Source: Paraburkholderia phenazinium
GTDB taxonomy: Bacteria; Pseudomonadota; Gammaproteobacteria; Burkholderiales; Burkholderiaceae
DNA length: 64,000 nt
Assembly (NCBI RefSeq): GCF_900142845.1
Contig: NZ_FSRU01000001.1
Location: 1,922,001 to 1,986,000 of the forward strand
Direction of reading: 5' to 3'
The translations under genes and the position numbers were made by a program. The notes beneath the pieces are model-generated. The model worked only from the letters and a program-made list of their open reading frames with translations. It had not been told where the DNA came from and did not search any database. Of the stretch, positions 26,163 to 36,031 are shown piece after piece; the first letter of the stretch is position 1; each line of letters begins with the position of its first letter.

Positions 26163-26198
26163 CATTGGCCAACCCATTGGCCAACTCACTGGCCGGCA
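26163..26198. repeat. three 12-bp repeats across the end of the DUF4148 gene
   Basis: CATTGGCCAACC (26163), CATTGGCCAACT (26175) and the degenerate CACTGGCCGGCA (26187) are head to tail. The second unit overlaps the stop codon of the minus-strand gene at 26186-26188. Each unit centres on the palindrome TGGCCA. Confidence 0.85.
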
Positions 26199-26509
26199 TT
26201 CACCGGGTTCGTCGCCGGTTGCATGCCTTGCGTGCCCGACTGTGCCGAACCGTTCATCGCGGGACCATAGCTCGTCGCGTTCCCCTGCGCCATCTGCTGG
26301 TGCTCGGCCACGCGTGCTTCGGCGGCCTGGATGTCTTGCGGATAGCTGGAATCGTTCGACGCTGCCGGGTTATAACCCGCCTGCTCGACTTCGAGGAGTT
26401 GAGCGCGGACTTCCGCGCGCGTGAGCGGCGCGTCGGTCGATTGTGCGGAGGAGGCCATCGGCGCAGCCAGAAGCGATATTGCGGCGATGGCATAGGCTAG
26501 CGTTTTCAT
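26186..26509 (-). CDS. DUF4148-domain exported protein
   Basis: 107 aa. A Sec signal peptide (MKTLAYAIAAISLLAAPMASSAQ) is followed by the DUF4148 core LTRAEVRAQLLEVEQAGYNPA and YPQDIQAAEARVAEH, and a Gln/Gly/Asn-rich tail. DUF4148 proteins are small periplasmic proteins found in many copies in Burkholderia; their function is not established. The start is preceded by GGAGGGAGTGC. The gene lies alone between the DUF4865 gene and the amtB leader. Confidence 0.9.
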   Translation of the reverse strand: MKTLAYAIAAISLLAAPMASSAQSTDAPLTRAEVRAQLLEVEQAGYNPAASNDSSYPQDIQAAEARVAEHQQMAQGNATSYGPAMNGSAQSGTQGMQPATNPVNAGQ

Positions 26510-26868
26510 AATGCACTCCCTCCAGAAACGATGCGTGACGTGAACCTGAAAAGTGGACGCAAGCCGTTCCGTTCGGTACGCGCGCCATGTTTACATTCTA
26601 GTGACGCTGCGATTCCAGTTTCCCTTCGTTTCCACAACTCAGTATTTCGTGTCTCTCGACGATGCTTCGTCACGCTAACTTTCTGCGCTGTGGTTTACCC
26701 CTGTCCATCGCGACGCAAGCGCGCGCGGGCGGACTCATATCGGCTTCCTGAACCCGGCAATAGCGCTCGCGCGTATTGTGCCGGCGGCGAGGGCAGACTA
26801 CTTTTCGACAGCAACGAAAACGAGCGTGGTTTCAACGTCCCGCACGAAGACAATCAAGGAGACAAGCT
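26510..26868. other. amtB leader and divergent promoter region
   Basis: About 360 bp without a credible gene. It must hold promoters for DUF4148 (leftward) and amtB (rightward). I looked for a sigma-54 -24/-12 element of the kind expected for nitrogen-regulated amtB and found no convincing match. An AAGGAG ribosome binding site lies at 26857-26862. Confidence 0.5.
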
Positions 26869-28110
26869 GTGCTTCCCGCCACCCTGCCGATCAATGTCGG
26901 CAATACCGCTTTCATGCTGCTGTGTGCGAGCCTCGTCATGCTGATGACGCCGGGGCTCGCGTTCTTCTACGGCGGCCTGGTAGAACGCAAGAACGTGCTG
27001 TCGATCATGATGCAGAGCTTCATTTCTCTGGCATGGACGACGGTGTTGTGGTTCGCCTTCGGCTACTCGATGTGCTTCGGGCCGACGTGGCACGGCATCG
27101 TCGGCGACCCGACTTACTACGCCTTCCTGCATGGCGTGACCTTGCAGACCATGTACACGGGCAACGACGCGGGCATCCCGCTGGTGGTCCATGTGGCGTA
27201 TCAGATGATGTTCGCCATCATCACGCCCGCGCTGATCACCGGTGCCTTTACCAACCGCGTGACCTTCAAGGCCTACTTCCTGTTCCTGACCGGCTGGCTC
27301 GTGCTGGTGTATTTTCCGTTCGTGCACATGGTCTGGAGTCCAGATGGAATTTTCGCGAAGTGGGGCGTGCTCGACTACGCGGGCGGGATCGTGGTGCACA
27401 ACACCGCCGGCTTCGCGGCGCTCGCCTCGGTGCTGTATGTGGGACGCCGTCGCGTGATGTCGCACAAGCCGCACAACGTGCCGCTGATCGCGTTGGGCAC
27501 GGGCCTGCTGTGGTTCGGCTGGTATGGCTTCAACGCGGGCTCGGAGTTGCGTGTCGATGCCGTGACCGCGTCGTCGTTTCTCAACACGGATATTGCCGCG
27601 TCGTTCGCGGCGGTGACGTGGTTGCTGATCGAATGGCTCAATGCCCGCCAGCCCAAGTTCATTGGTCTGCTGACCGGCTCGGTCGCGGGTCTCGCGACGA
27701 TCACGCCCGCTGCGGGCTATGTCTCGCTGAGCACGGCGGCGGTGATCGGCATGGCTGCCGGCCTGATCTGCTACTACGCGGTCGCGCTGAAAAACCGTCT
27801 TGGTCTCGACGATGCGCTCGACGTGTGGGGTGTGCACGGCGTGGGCGGCCTCACCGGCACCGTGCTGCTCGGCGTGTTTGCGTCGAAAGCATGGAATCCT
27901 AATGGTGCGGACGGCCTCTTGCTCGGCGGCGGAGCATTCTTCGTCAAACAGTGCGTGGCCGTCGTCGTCTCCGGCGTGTGGGCTTTCGTGTTCACGTGGG
28001 CGATGCTGTGGTTGATCGACCGCGTGACCGCGGTCAAGCTCGATGCGGCCGCCGAGCAGCGCGGGCTCGATAGCGAGCTGCACGGCGAGGTGGCGTATCT
28101 GGATGCGTGA
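26869..28110 (+). CDS. amtB: ammonium transporter (Amt/MEP/Rh family)
   Basis: 413 aa with about eleven membrane helices. The GTG start at 26869 is chosen because an AAGGAG site lies seven bases upstream and the protein then begins LPATLPINVGNTAFMLLCAS as family members do. Conserved features are MTPGLAFFYGGLVERKNVLS, the pore region with DYAGGIVVHNTAGFAALAS (the first pore histidine-type motif in family numbering) and DDALDVWGVHGVGGLTGT near residue 325, containing the second. The usual glnK PII gene is not adjacent. It conducts ammonium/ammonia across the inner membrane. A different reading frame in this region is a shadow. Confidence 0.92.
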   Translation: MLPATLPINVGNTAFMLLCASLVMLMTPGLAFFYGGLVERKNVLSIMMQSFISLAWTTVLWFAFGYSMCFGPTWHGIVGDPTYYAFLHGVTLQTMYTGNDAGIPLVVHVAYQMMFAIITPALITGAFTNRVTFKAYFLFLTGWLVLVYFPFVHMVWSPDGIFAKWGVLDYAGGIVVHNTAGFAALASVLYVGRRRVMSHKPHNVPLIALGTGLLWFGWYGFNAGSELRVDAVTASSFLNTDIAASFAAVTWLLIEWLNARQPKFIGLLTGSVAGLATITPAAGYVSLSTAAVIGMAAGLICYYAVALKNRLGLDDALDVWGVHGVGGLTGTVLLGVFASKAWNPNGADGLLLGGGAFFVKQCVAVVVSGVWAFVFTWAMLWLIDRVTAVKLDAAAEQRGLDSELHGEVAYLDA

Positions 28111-28187
28111 GCGGTCGCGGCCCGATCACCGGCGCGGCAGCCCTGGGTCGCCGTTGCCGGAGGCAGGACTGGCGGCAGGCGCAGACC

Positions 28188-30557
28188 CTAGAACAACTCC
28201 TTCTGCCCCGTCATCAACGCAGAAAAATCGTCGCCCAGAAACGGCAGGATCGCGTCGGCCACAGGCTGTAGCTGGCGCGTCAGATAGTGGTCGTAGTCGA
28301 TCGCCGAGCGCCGCGTCTCGAGCGGCTCGGGACCGGTCACGGTCATCAGGTAGGTGATCCAGCCGCCGTTCTGGTACTGCAAGGGCCGGCCTTGCTGCTG
28401 GTTGAACGCGTCGGCCATGCGGGCGGCGCGGGCATGCGGCGGCACATTGCGCTGGTAGTCGTCGAGGTTGCGGCGCAACCTGCGGCGATACACCAGCAGA
28501 TCGTCGAACTCGCCGCTCAAGGTGCGCTCCACGTAGTCGCGCACATAATCCTGATACGGCTCCTGCTTGAAGATGCGCAGATAGAGCTGGCGCTGAAACT
28601 GTTGCGCGAGCGGTGTCCAGTCGGTGCGTACGGTCTCGAGGCCCTTGTAGACCATCTCCTCGTGCCCGTCGGCCTTTATCACCAGGCCCGCATAGCGCTT
28701 CTTGCTGCCTTGCTCGGCGCCGCGGATGGTGGGCATCAGAAAACGCCGGTAATGCGTTTCGAACTGCAATTCCAGCGCGCTCTCGAGCCCGAACGCCTGC
28801 TGCAGGTGTTCGCGCCACCATTCATTGACGTATTTGACCAGCGCGCGGCCGATATGCGCCGCCTGCTCCTCGCTGCGGGCCCGCTTGAGCCACACGAAGG
28901 TGGAATCCGTATCGCCGTAAATGACCTGGTAGCCGCGTGCTTCGATCAGCTCGCGCGTGCGATGCATGATCTCGTGGCCGCGCATGGTGATGGACGACGC
29001 GAGGCGCGGATCGAAGAAGCGGCAGCCGCTTGAGCCCAGCACGCCATAAAACGCGTTCATGATGATCTTCAGTGCCTGCGACAGCGGCTTGTTCTGTTCC
29101 CGCTTGGCCGCCTCGCGGCCCTGCCAGATCTGGCCGACGATAGCCGGCAGGCTGTGCTTGCTGCGCGAGAAGCGGGCGCCGCGAAAGCCGGCGACGGAGG
29201 CGCTCTCGTCCGGATTGCGCACGCCTTCGACGAGTCCCACGGGATCGATCAGAAAGGTGCGGATGATGGAGGGATAGAGGCTCTTGTAGTCGAGCACCAG
29301 CACCGAGTCGTACAGCCCGGGCTGCGAATCCATCACGAAGCCGCCGGGGCTCGCTTCCTCCGCCATCTCGCCGAGGTTCGGCGCCACATAGCCCTGACGG
29401 TGCATCAGCGGCATGTAGAGGTGGGTAAATGCCGCGACGGAACCGCCGCTGCGGTCGGCGGCGAGACCGGTGACGGTGGCGCGCTCCAGCAAAAAGGTCA
29501 GCAGTTCGGTCTTGGCGAAGATCCGCGTGACCAGTTCGCAGTCCTTGAGGTTGTAGCGGGCGAGGGCAGGTTTGTCTTCGGCGAAGCGGCGGTCGATTTC
29601 CGCCATGCGCTGGTAGGGGTTGTCGATGGCTTTGCCTTCGCCCAACAGTTCTTGCGCCACGTATTCGAGGCTGAAACTCGGAAAGCTCCAGGTGGCCGAG
29701 CGCAACGCCTCGATACCGTCGATGATCAAACGCCCCGCGGCAGCCGCGAAGAAGTGGTTTTGCTTGCCGCCGTGCTCGCGCCATTCCATCACGTCGCCGC
29801 CGCGGCCGAGGCGCAGCGGAACCGCGTAACGCTGCGAATGCTCCTGCAGCACGCGCAGATCGAACTGCACCAGATTCCAGCCGATGATCGCATCGGGGTC
29901 ATGCTGCTCCAGCCATGCATTGAGTTTCGCGAGCAGCAGGGCGCGGCTCTCGCAATACTCGAGCGCGAAGTCGATCCCGCTGGCGTCGCCATTCGCCGGT
30001 CCGAGCATATAGACCTGACGCTGCCCGCAGCCTTCCAGCGCGATGGAGTACAACTCGCCGTGCGCGGTGGTTTCGATATCGAGCGAGACGAGTTTCAACG
30101 CGGGGCGGTACGCCGGTTCGGGCTTCATCTCGCCGTTGAGCCAGCGACGCTCGCCGGCCGGTTCGCCGCCGAAGCAGACCGGTGCGGTGATGAAGCGCTC
30201 CATCAGGTAGCGTTCATGCGGGCGGATGTCGGCTTCGTAGACGTCGATGCCGTATTCCTTCAGGAGCTTTTCCAGTTTGAGCAACTGGCGGTACTGCTTG
30301 CAATACAGTCCAATAACAGGGCGCTGCTGAAAATCGGTCAGCGCGAGGGGGCGAAGTTCGTACTGGCGTTCGTTGCGCAACACGGCTTCGGCGCGCTCGC
30401 GCTGATCAGCCGGGATGAACGCCACCGAGGTCTGGGGCGGCAGGCGCAGATGTTGCGGACCGCTCTCGGTAGCCAGCCAGAAGTCGACTTCCGTGCCGGC
30501 GGGCGTGTCGCGCCAATGTCGGGTCAGAAGAAAACCCTGCTGCTGTTGTTGAACCAC
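28188..30557 (-). CDS. polB: DNA polymerase II (family B)
   Basis: 789 aa, close to the 783 aa of E. coli Pol II. The 3'-5' exonuclease motifs are intact: [12 protein letters not shown] (Exo I), [14 protein letters not shown] (Exo II) and [12 protein letters not shown] (Exo III). The polymerase motifs are also complete: [14 protein letters not shown] (A), [15 protein letters not shown] (B), [12 protein letters not shown] (C) and the KKRYAGL region. It therefore should be an active proofreading polymerase used in lesion bypass and replication restart. It is a single gene with no visible SOS (LexA) box that I can place with confidence. Confidence 0.95.
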   Translation of the reverse strand: MVQQQQQGFLLTRHWRDTPAGTEVDFWLATESGPQHLRLPPQTSVAFIPADQRERAEAVLRNERQYELRPLALTDFQQRPVIGLYCKQYRQLLKLEKLLKEYGIDVYEADIRPHERYLMERFITAPVCFGGEPAGERRWLNGEMKPEPAYRPALKLVSLDIETTAHGELYSIALEGCGQRQVYMLGPANGDASGIDFALEYCESRALLLAKLNAWLEQHDPDAIIGWNLVQFDLRVLQEHSQRYAVPLRLGRGGDVMEWREHGGKQNHFFAAAAGRLIIDGIEALRSATWSFPSFSLEYVAQELLGEGKAIDNPYQRMAEIDRRFAEDKPALARYNLKDCELVTRIFAKTELLTFLLERATVTGLAADRSGGSVAAFTHLYMPLMHRQGYVAPNLGEMAEEASPGGFVMDSQPGLYDSVLVLDYKSLYPSIIRTFLIDPVGLVEGVRNPDESASVAGFRGARFSRSKHSLPAIVGQIWQGREAAKREQNKPLSQALKIIMNAFYGVLGSSGCRFFDPRLASSITMRGHEIMHRTRELIEARGYQVIYGDTDSTFVWLKRARSEEQAAHIGRALVKYVNEWWREHLQQAFGLESALELQFETHYRRFLMPTIRGAEQGSKKRYAGLVIKADGHEEMVYKGLETVRTDWTPLAQQFQRQLYLRIFKQEPYQDYVRDYVERTLSGEFDDLLVYRRRLRRNLDDYQRNVPPHARAARMADAFNQQQGRPLQYQNGGWITYLMTVTGPEPLETRRSAIDYDHYLTRQLQPVADAILPFLGDDFSALMTGQKELF

Positions 30558-30968
30558 ACTGCAACCTTTAAGAACCTGTCGGGGTCTATTTTACCTGGTC
30601 AATCCATCCAGGGCGGCGCGCCGTGGCTGCTGCGCGGGCAGCCGTCGCCGGCTGTCGCGAGATGTTGCAAAGGTAACGGAAAGTATCGCATCAACCCGCC
30701 CAAAGCCACGCCTATCGTGCCTGTGAGGTCCAAGGCGCGGTAGGATAACGGCTCGCGGCGGGCGCCCTGGCGGCGTCTCAGTGCCCTCAAATGGGGCTTC
30801 TGGCGCCCGGAAGGTGAGTCCTCGCCGGCCTGTCAAGCCGTGCGGCGGCGCCATCCGGGCAGGCATTCACGACGCCGCGGGTTTGCGCAGAAGCGCCTGA
30901 ATGAGGTAGGGTGGCGGGTCTGGCGCCGTTTAAGGTGCCGGTTCTATCAATACAGAAAGGGATGTGCA
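30558..30968. other. intergenic region between polB and the HU gene
   Basis: About 410 bp between divergent genes. Small open frames here have no ribosome binding site or recognisable protein. Promoters for both genes must lie here. No tRNA fold, terminator or repeat stands out. Confidence 0.5.
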
Positions 30969-31247
30969 ATGAACAAGCAGGAACTGATTGACGCAGTTGC
31001 GGCTGCGACGGGCGAAAGCAAAACGGCCACCGGCAAGTCGATTGACGCGATCATCGAAGCGGTGACGAAGGCAGTGTCGCAAGGAGAAACCGTTCAGCTG
31101 ATCGGCTTCGGAGCATTCTCGACCGGCGCTCGCGCGGCGCGCGTTGGCCGTAACCCGTCAACCGGCGCGGAAATCCAGATCGCTGCGGCAAAGACGGTGA
31201 AGTTCACCGCCGGCAAGGCATTCAAGGACGCGGTAAACGCTTCCTGA
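30969..31247 (+). CDS. HU-family DNA-binding protein
   Basis: 92 aa. It begins [20 protein letters not shown] and contains the arm motif [20 protein letters not shown], which inserts into the minor groove; the conserved proline of the arm tip is present in RNPS. It is a typical 90-residue HU subunit acting as a nucleoid architecture protein. The arm reads IQIAAAKTV rather than the more common IKIPAAKTV, so this may be an accessory paralog and not the main HupB. The GAAAGGG sequence just upstream serves as ribosome binding site. Confidence 0.93.
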   Translation: MNKQELIDAVAAATGESKTATGKSIDAIIEAVTKAVSQGETVQLIGFGAFSTGARAARVGRNPSTGAEIQIAAAKTVKFTAGKAFKDAVNAS

Positions 31248-31427
31248 TCGCCCCGTCGATCCCGCGCAGCCCCCACCCCCTTGGGGCGGTGGCGCGCGGC
31301 GCTTGCGGGCTCGTAGCGCGTCGTCTCGCTGGCGCGGCGAGTCCGTTTCCGGCTTATCCGCGTCGTCCGGCGCGCGGGTCGGTGTATAGACAGGCGCGCA
31401 GATCAACGTCCAGATCCGCACGCGCAA

Positions 31428-32516
31428 TCAGTCTCCCGTCAGCGTCACCTGATTCTTGCCGTCGCGCTTCGCCTTATACAAGGCGAGATCCGCTGCTTCA
31501 ATTAGCGAGGTCATCGGCGAGTCGACACTCGGAATCACCGACGCGCCGCCAATGCTGATCGTCACGTATTGCCCCGTCGACGAATTCGCGTGCGGCACCT
31601 GCAAGGCCTCCACTTCGCTGCGGATCTTTTCGGCCAGCGTACGCACGCCTTCGAGCCGCGTGCCCGGCAATACCACCGCAAACTCTTCGCCGCCGAAACG
31701 CGCGGCCAGATCGCCGGGACGCCCAAGGCAAGCTTCCACCGTCGCGGCAATCCGCTTGAGCACTTCGTCGCCGGCCACGTGGCCGTAGGTGTCGTTGTAC
31801 AGCTTGAAATTGTCGACGTCGATCATCAGCAGCGACATCTCCGCCTTGTCGCGCGTGCCGCGCCGCCATTCGGCGCTCAGGTACTCGTCGAGGTAACGCC
31901 GGTTCGACAGGCCGGTCAGGCCGTCCGAATGCGTCAGGCGGCGCAGTTCGAGATTCGCTTCGAGCAGTTGCTGCTGCGACTGGCGCAACGCCCGGTAGGC
32001 CTCGTCGCGTTGTAGCAGGTTGATGTAGGAACGCGAATGGTAGCGAATCCGCGCCACCAGTTCGATGCGGTCCGGCAGCTTGACGAGGTAGTCGTTCGCG
32101 CCCGCAGCGAAGGCCGCGCTTTTGATGACGGGTTCTTCCTTGGTCGACAGCACGATGATGGGCACGTCGCGGATGGACGGCGTCGAACGATAGGCCTTGA
32201 CGAGCGTGAGGCCGTCGATGCCGGGCATCACGAGATCCTGCAGGATGACGGTCGGCCGCGTGTGCACCGCGGCCTTCATCGCTTCGTCGGCGCGCGCGCA
32301 GTAGTGAAAGTCGATGCCGTCTTCCGCGGCGAGTGCCTGACGCACCGCCTCGGCGACGATCGCCTGATCGTCCACCAGCAGGACCATCACCGGCTGCTCG
32401 ACCGGGCCAGGTGTTTGCAGCGCCGCCCGTGCTGCTTCGAGCGTCGCGTCGGCGCCGTCCTGCGCAGCCGGCGCGTGGGCTCGCTGGTCAGGCGAGCCGG
32501 TTTGATCATTTGCCAT
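31428..32516 (-). CDS. wspR: WspR-type response regulator diguanylate cyclase
   Basis: 362 aa with the start taken at 32516 (MANDQTGSPD); a TTG at 32564 and ATG at 32543 in the same frame are alternatives. An N-terminal receiver (residues ~45-160) has VMVLLVDDQAIVAEAV and the phosphorylatable Asp in ILQDLVMPGIDG; the stalk AYRALRQSQQQLLEANLEL follows. The GGDEF domain carries the active-site motif RFGGEEF and, before it, an RPGD inhibitory site (RxxD) for c-di-GMP feedback. It makes c-di-GMP from two GTP when phosphorylated by WspE, promoting biofilm growth. It is the last gene of the Wsp operon, separated from wspF by an unusual 18-bp dyad. Confidence 0.93.
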   Translation of the reverse strand: MANDQTGSPDQRAHAPAAQDGADATLEAARAALQTPGPVEQPVMVLLVDDQAIVAEAVRQALAAEDGIDFHYCARADEAMKAAVHTRPTVILQDLVMPGIDGLTLVKAYRSTPSIRDVPIIVLSTKEEPVIKSAAFAAGANDYLVKLPDRIELVARIRYHSRSYINLLQRDEAYRALRQSQQQLLEANLELRRLTHSDGLTGLSNRRYLDEYLSAEWRRGTRDKAEMSLLMIDVDNFKLYNDTYGHVAGDEVLKRIAATVEACLGRPGDLAARFGGEEFAVVLPGTRLEGVRTLAEKIRSEVEALQVPHANSSTGQYVTISIGGASVIPSVDSPMTSLIEAADLALYKAKRDGKNQVTLTGD

Positions 32517-32539
32517 TTTCGTACCCGTTTCGGAAACAC

Positions 32540-32557
32540 GCATCACACGTGTGATGC
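32540..32557. promoter_or_regulatory. perfect 18-bp palindrome upstream of wspR
   Basis: GCATCACACGTGTGATGC has no loop and is fully self-complementary, centred on CACGTG. It sits in the short gap between the wspF stop (32580) and the chosen wspR start (32516). A loopless dyad fits a dimeric protein-binding site better than an RNA hairpin, and could mark an internal promoter or operator for wspR. Confidence 0.6.
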
Positions 32558-32579
32558 CATTCAAGTCTGATTTTTTCGC

Positions 32580-33587
32580 TCATCGTTTGACGTTCGACAC
32601 CAGTTCGGCGGCGATGCTGCCGAGCGGCAAGATCCTGCGTGCCGCGTCGAGCGCGGCGGCGGCCTTCGGCATGCCGTAGACGGCGCTGCTCGCTTCGTCC
32701 TGGGCGATGGTCCGGTAGCCTTTCGCGCGCATCGCCTTCAGGCCGATCGCGCCGTCCCGGCCCATGCCGGTCAGCAACACACCGATGGCGTCGCCGTGCC
32801 AGTGCTCCACCACGCTCTGAAAAAACACGTCGACAGAGGGGCGATAGGGCGTGCTCGCCGGCTCGGACGTGTAATCGAGCGAGCCGCTTCGCGTCACATA
32901 CAGGTGATCGTTGGTCGCCGCGAGCAAGGCCTCGCCCGCCTTGGGCGTGTCGCCGCTCACGGCCACCCGCACCGTCAGCTCGGTCTGGCCGTCGAGCCAT
33001 TGGGCCATGCCCTCGGCGAACGCCTTGTCGACGTGCTGCACCATCACGATGGCGCCGCCGAAGTCCGCCGGCAGTTTGCGGAGTACCGTGGCGAGCGCGC
33101 TCGGGCCGCCCGCCGAGGCGCCGATCGCCACCAGCGGGGCCGCGCCGCGCGCCACCCCGGCACTGGGCCGCGGTGCAGGGGCGAGCGTGGCTTTGTCGAG
33201 CAGGCGACCGATCTGATCGATCTTGGCGAGCAACGGTTGCGAGGCGTCGCCGAGCCGGTTGTCGGCGAGGGTCGGCGTGTCGACCGCGTCGAGCGCACCC
33301 ACGCCCATCGCCTCGTAGACGCGCCACGCATTCGCGCCGACGCTGCTCGTCACGACGAGAATCGCGCAGGGCGCCTGGGCCATGATGCGGCGGGTCGCCT
33401 CGACGCCGTCGAACTTCGGCATGATCAGGTCCATCAGCACGACGTCGGGCGGTTGCGCGATGCAGAAGTCCACTGCCTCTCCGCCGTCAGTAGCCACCCA
33501 CAGCACGCGATGCTCCGGCCGCAACGCAATCGCGCGGCGCATGGCCTCGACGGCGAGCGGCAAGTCGTTGACGATGCCGATGTTCAT
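32580..33587 (-). CDS. wspF: WspF: CheB-type methylesterase response regulator
   Basis: 335 aa. The receiver has VVLMDLIMPKFDG; the catalytic domain has Ser in GASAGGPSAL, His in MVQHVDKAF and Asp in TGMGRDGAIG, so all triad residues are present. It removes methyl groups from WspA; in Pseudomonas, loss of WspF leaves the pathway on and gives wrinkly, c-di-GMP-rich colonies. The start codon overlaps the wspE stop (ATGA), showing translational coupling. Confidence 0.93.
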   Translation of the reverse strand: MNIGIVNDLPLAVEAMRRAIALRPEHRVLWVATDGGEAVDFCIAQPPDVVLMDLIMPKFDGVEATRRIMAQAPCAILVVTSSVGANAWRVYEAMGVGALDAVDTPTLADNRLGDASQPLLAKIDQIGRLLDKATLAPAPRPSAGVARGAAPLVAIGASAGGPSALATVLRKLPADFGGAIVMVQHVDKAFAEGMAQWLDGQTELTVRVAVSGDTPKAGEALLAATNDHLYVTRSGSLDYTSEPASTPYRPSVDVFFQSVVEHWHGDAIGVLLTGMGRDGAIGLKAMRAKGYRTIAQDEASSAVYGMPKAAAALDAARRILPLGSIAAELVSNVKR

Positions 33588-36031
33588 GTGTGCGCTTCTC
33601 CGATCAGGTCATGCACCGCATCGAGCAGCGCTTCGTCGTGAAAGCTACCCTTTGCCAGATAATAGTCGGCGCCGGCATCGAGCCCCCGGCGGCGATCTTC
33701 GTCGCGATCCTTGTACGACACGATCATCACCGGCACGCTTTTCAGCAGCGCGTCGCGCTTGATCAGCGTGACCAGTTCGATGCCGTCCATGCGCGGCATG
33801 TCGATGTCGGTCACCACCAGATCGAAATGGGTGCTGCGCAGCGCGTTCCAGCCATCCATGCCGTCCACCGCAACCGTCACCGTATAGCCGCGCTTTTCCA
33901 GCAGTTTGCGCTCGAGCTCGCGCACCGTCAGCGAATCTTCGACCACGAGCACATGCTTGCGCGCGCGGGCGGCGACGCCCTGGGCACGCTGCACCTTGTC
34001 GAGCTGGCCGCCGCGCACGAGTTTGTCCACCGAGCGTAGCAGGTCTTCGACGTCGACGATCAGCACGGCTTCGCCATTTTCCATCAGCGCGCCGGCTGCG
34101 ATGTCCTTGACCTTGCCGAGCCGGCTGTCGAGCGGCTGCACCACCAGCATGCGCTCGCCGAGGAAGCGGTCCACCGCCACGCCATAGGTGCCGCGTTCGT
34201 CGCCGATCACCACCACCGCGACGTTGGCGCGCACCTCGTCGGGCGCGTCGGTGCCGAGCAACTGGTGCGCGGTGACGAGTCCCACGGGCCGGCCGTCGAA
34301 GGCGAAATGCTGTTGTCCTTCGAGCATGTCGATCTCGCCGCGCGCCAGTTCGAGCGTGCGGCGCACGTGCGCGAGCGGGAACGCATACGCTTCGCCGCCC
34401 ACCTGCACGAGCAGGCTGCGGATCACCGACAGCGTAAGCGGCAACTGCAGGACAAAGCGCGTGCCGTGACCCGCCTCGGTGACGATGCGCACCGTGCCGC
34501 GAACCGCCTTGACCATTTCATGCACCGCGTCGAGTCCGACGCCGCGGCCGGACACGTCGGTTACCTGCGCTCGCATCGAGAAACCGGGCAGCAGCAGAAA
34601 GTCGAGCAGTTCCTGATCCGACATGCGGGCGGCGGTGGCCGCGTCGGCGAGGTGACGCCGCACGACGGCGGCGCGCACCGCGTCGAGGTCGACGCCGGCG
34701 CCGTCGTCGCTGACGCTGATCAGCAGCTTGCCGGCGCTATGGCGCGCTTCCAGCGTGAGCGTGGCTTCGGCGGGTTTGCCTTGAGCGAGACGCTGCTCGG
34801 GGGCTTCGACACCGTGGTCGAGCGCATTGCGCAGCAGATGGCCGAGCGGGGCGTCGAGCATATCGAGGATGTCGCGATCGATCTGGGTCGACTCGCCGAC
34901 AATCGAAAAACGCACCCGCTTGCCGAGCGAGCGGGCGAGGTCGCGCACGATGCGCGGATACGCATGCGTCGCGTCGCCGAATGGGCGCATCCGGCATTGC
35001 AGCGCTTCGTCGTAGAGCTGCTGCGCGAGATTGGAACTGCGGCGGTCGAACCGGTCGAGCTCGTCGATGCGTGTGGCGAGCAGATGCTGCATTGTGCCGA
35101 GCGTTTGCCGCACGGCGTCGAGCGCGGCCAGTGCGGACGGATCGAGACGTTCGGCGAGCGTTTCGAAACAGGTGTCGAGCGCGCGCGCGGCGTCACGTTG
35201 CGTGCGCTTGACGCGCAGCATCGACTCGGCGAACGGTTTGAGCCAGCGCGACTCCACCAGCGATTCGCCGGACAGGCTCAACAGCCGGTCGAGGTTGTCG
35301 GCGCGCACGCGTAGCATCCGTTCGGGGTCGCGTGCGCTGTGGACGTTTAACGGGGCGTCGGGGGGCGGTGGTGGCGTTAGCGTTGCCGTTGCCGTGATGG
35401 ACGAGTCCACTGCGGAGGTCTCGATTGCGGAGGCCACAACGTCCTGCGTCGGTTCGGCGAAACTCACTGACAATTTTGCGGCGTCCGCGCCGAGGATGGC
35501 GAGCGCGGCGCGCATCGTTGCGTCGTCGTCCGGGTCTTCGCTCGCGGCGAACGGGTTGGTGTAGGTAGCGGCGGACGTGCTCCCCCAAGGCGACGCGACC
35601 GTGGAGTCCGCGTGCAGTGCATGCGGATCGTTCGCCGCCGCGCTGAACGCCTCGAGGCGTGCCACGAAGGCGTCCACGTCCTCGCGGGCGAGCGCGGTCT
35701 GCGTGTCCGGGTTACCGGCGCGCAACAGCAGGTCGACGCCGCGCAGCAGTTCGTCGATATGCGCAGCGGAGAGGATCAGCGCGCCCCGTTGCGCGGCGAC
35801 GAAGCATTCCTCCATCAGATGCGCGATGTCTACACCATCCTGCAAGCCGACAATGCGCGCCGCGCCCTTCAGCGAATGTGCGGCGCGCATGCAGGCTTCG
35901 AGCTGCGAGGCGTCAGTGGGCGCATGTTCGAGCGCCAGCAGTCCATCGGAGAGCACGCGGGTCTGCGTCTGCGCTTCTTCGCGGAACAGGTCGAGCAGGG
36001 AGCGGCGGCTCAGATCGTCGTCGATACTCAT
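33584..36031 (-). CDS. wspE: WspE: CheA-type histidine kinase fused to a receiver
   Basis: 815 aa from the start at 36031 (MSIDDDLSRRSL), which overlaps the wspD stop by 4 bp; a longer open frame upstream runs antisense through wspD. An N-terminal Hpt domain has the phospho-His in AAHSLKGAARIVG (near residue 51). A Pro/Thr-rich linker precedes the CheA kinase core (LGHLLRNALDHGVEAPE and SDDGAGVDL), a CheW-like regulatory domain, and a C-terminal receiver (KHVLVVEDSLTVRE, VVTDIDMPRMDG) from about residue 690. It autophosphorylates on surface signals from WspA and passes phosphate to WspR and WspF. Confidence 0.93.
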   Translation of the reverse strand: MSIDDDLSRRSLLDLFREEAQTQTRVLSDGLLALEHAPTDASQLEACMRAAHSLKGAARIVGLQDGVDIAHLMEECFVAAQRGALILSAAHIDELLRGVDLLLRAGNPDTQTALAREDVDAFVARLEAFSAAANDPHALHADSTVASPWGSTSAATYTNPFAASEDPDDDATMRAALAILGADAAKLSVSFAEPTQDVVASAIETSAVDSSITATATLTPPPPPDAPLNVHSARDPERMLRVRADNLDRLLSLSGESLVESRWLKPFAESMLRVKRTQRDAARALDTCFETLAERLDPSALAALDAVRQTLGTMQHLLATRIDELDRFDRRSSNLAQQLYDEALQCRMRPFGDATHAYPRIVRDLARSLGKRVRFSIVGESTQIDRDILDMLDAPLGHLLRNALDHGVEAPEQRLAQGKPAEATLTLEARHSAGKLLISVSDDGAGVDLDAVRAAVVRRHLADAATAARMSDQELLDFLLLPGFSMRAQVTDVSGRGVGLDAVHEMVKAVRGTVRIVTEAGHGTRFVLQLPLTLSVIRSLLVQVGGEAYAFPLAHVRRTLELARGEIDMLEGQQHFAFDGRPVGLVTAHQLLGTDAPDEVRANVAVVVIGDERGTYGVAVDRFLGERMLVVQPLDSRLGKVKDIAAGALMENGEAVLIVDVEDLLRSVDKLVRGGQLDKVQRAQGVAARARKHVLVVEDSLTVRELERKLLEKRGYTVTVAVDGMDGWNALRSTHFDLVVTDIDMPRMDGIELVTLIKRDALLKSVPVMIVSYKDRDEDRRRGLDAGADYYLAKGSFHDEALLDAVHDLIGEAHT

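Noticed and set aside
26531..26944. Plus-strand frame of 137 codons in the amtB leader
   Set aside because: Cys/Arg/Ser-rich random composition, overlaps the AmtB start in another frame, no ribosome binding site.
28287..30743. Plus-strand frames antisense to DNA polymerase II
   Set aside because: All polB motifs are intact on the minus strand; the plus frames have shadow composition.
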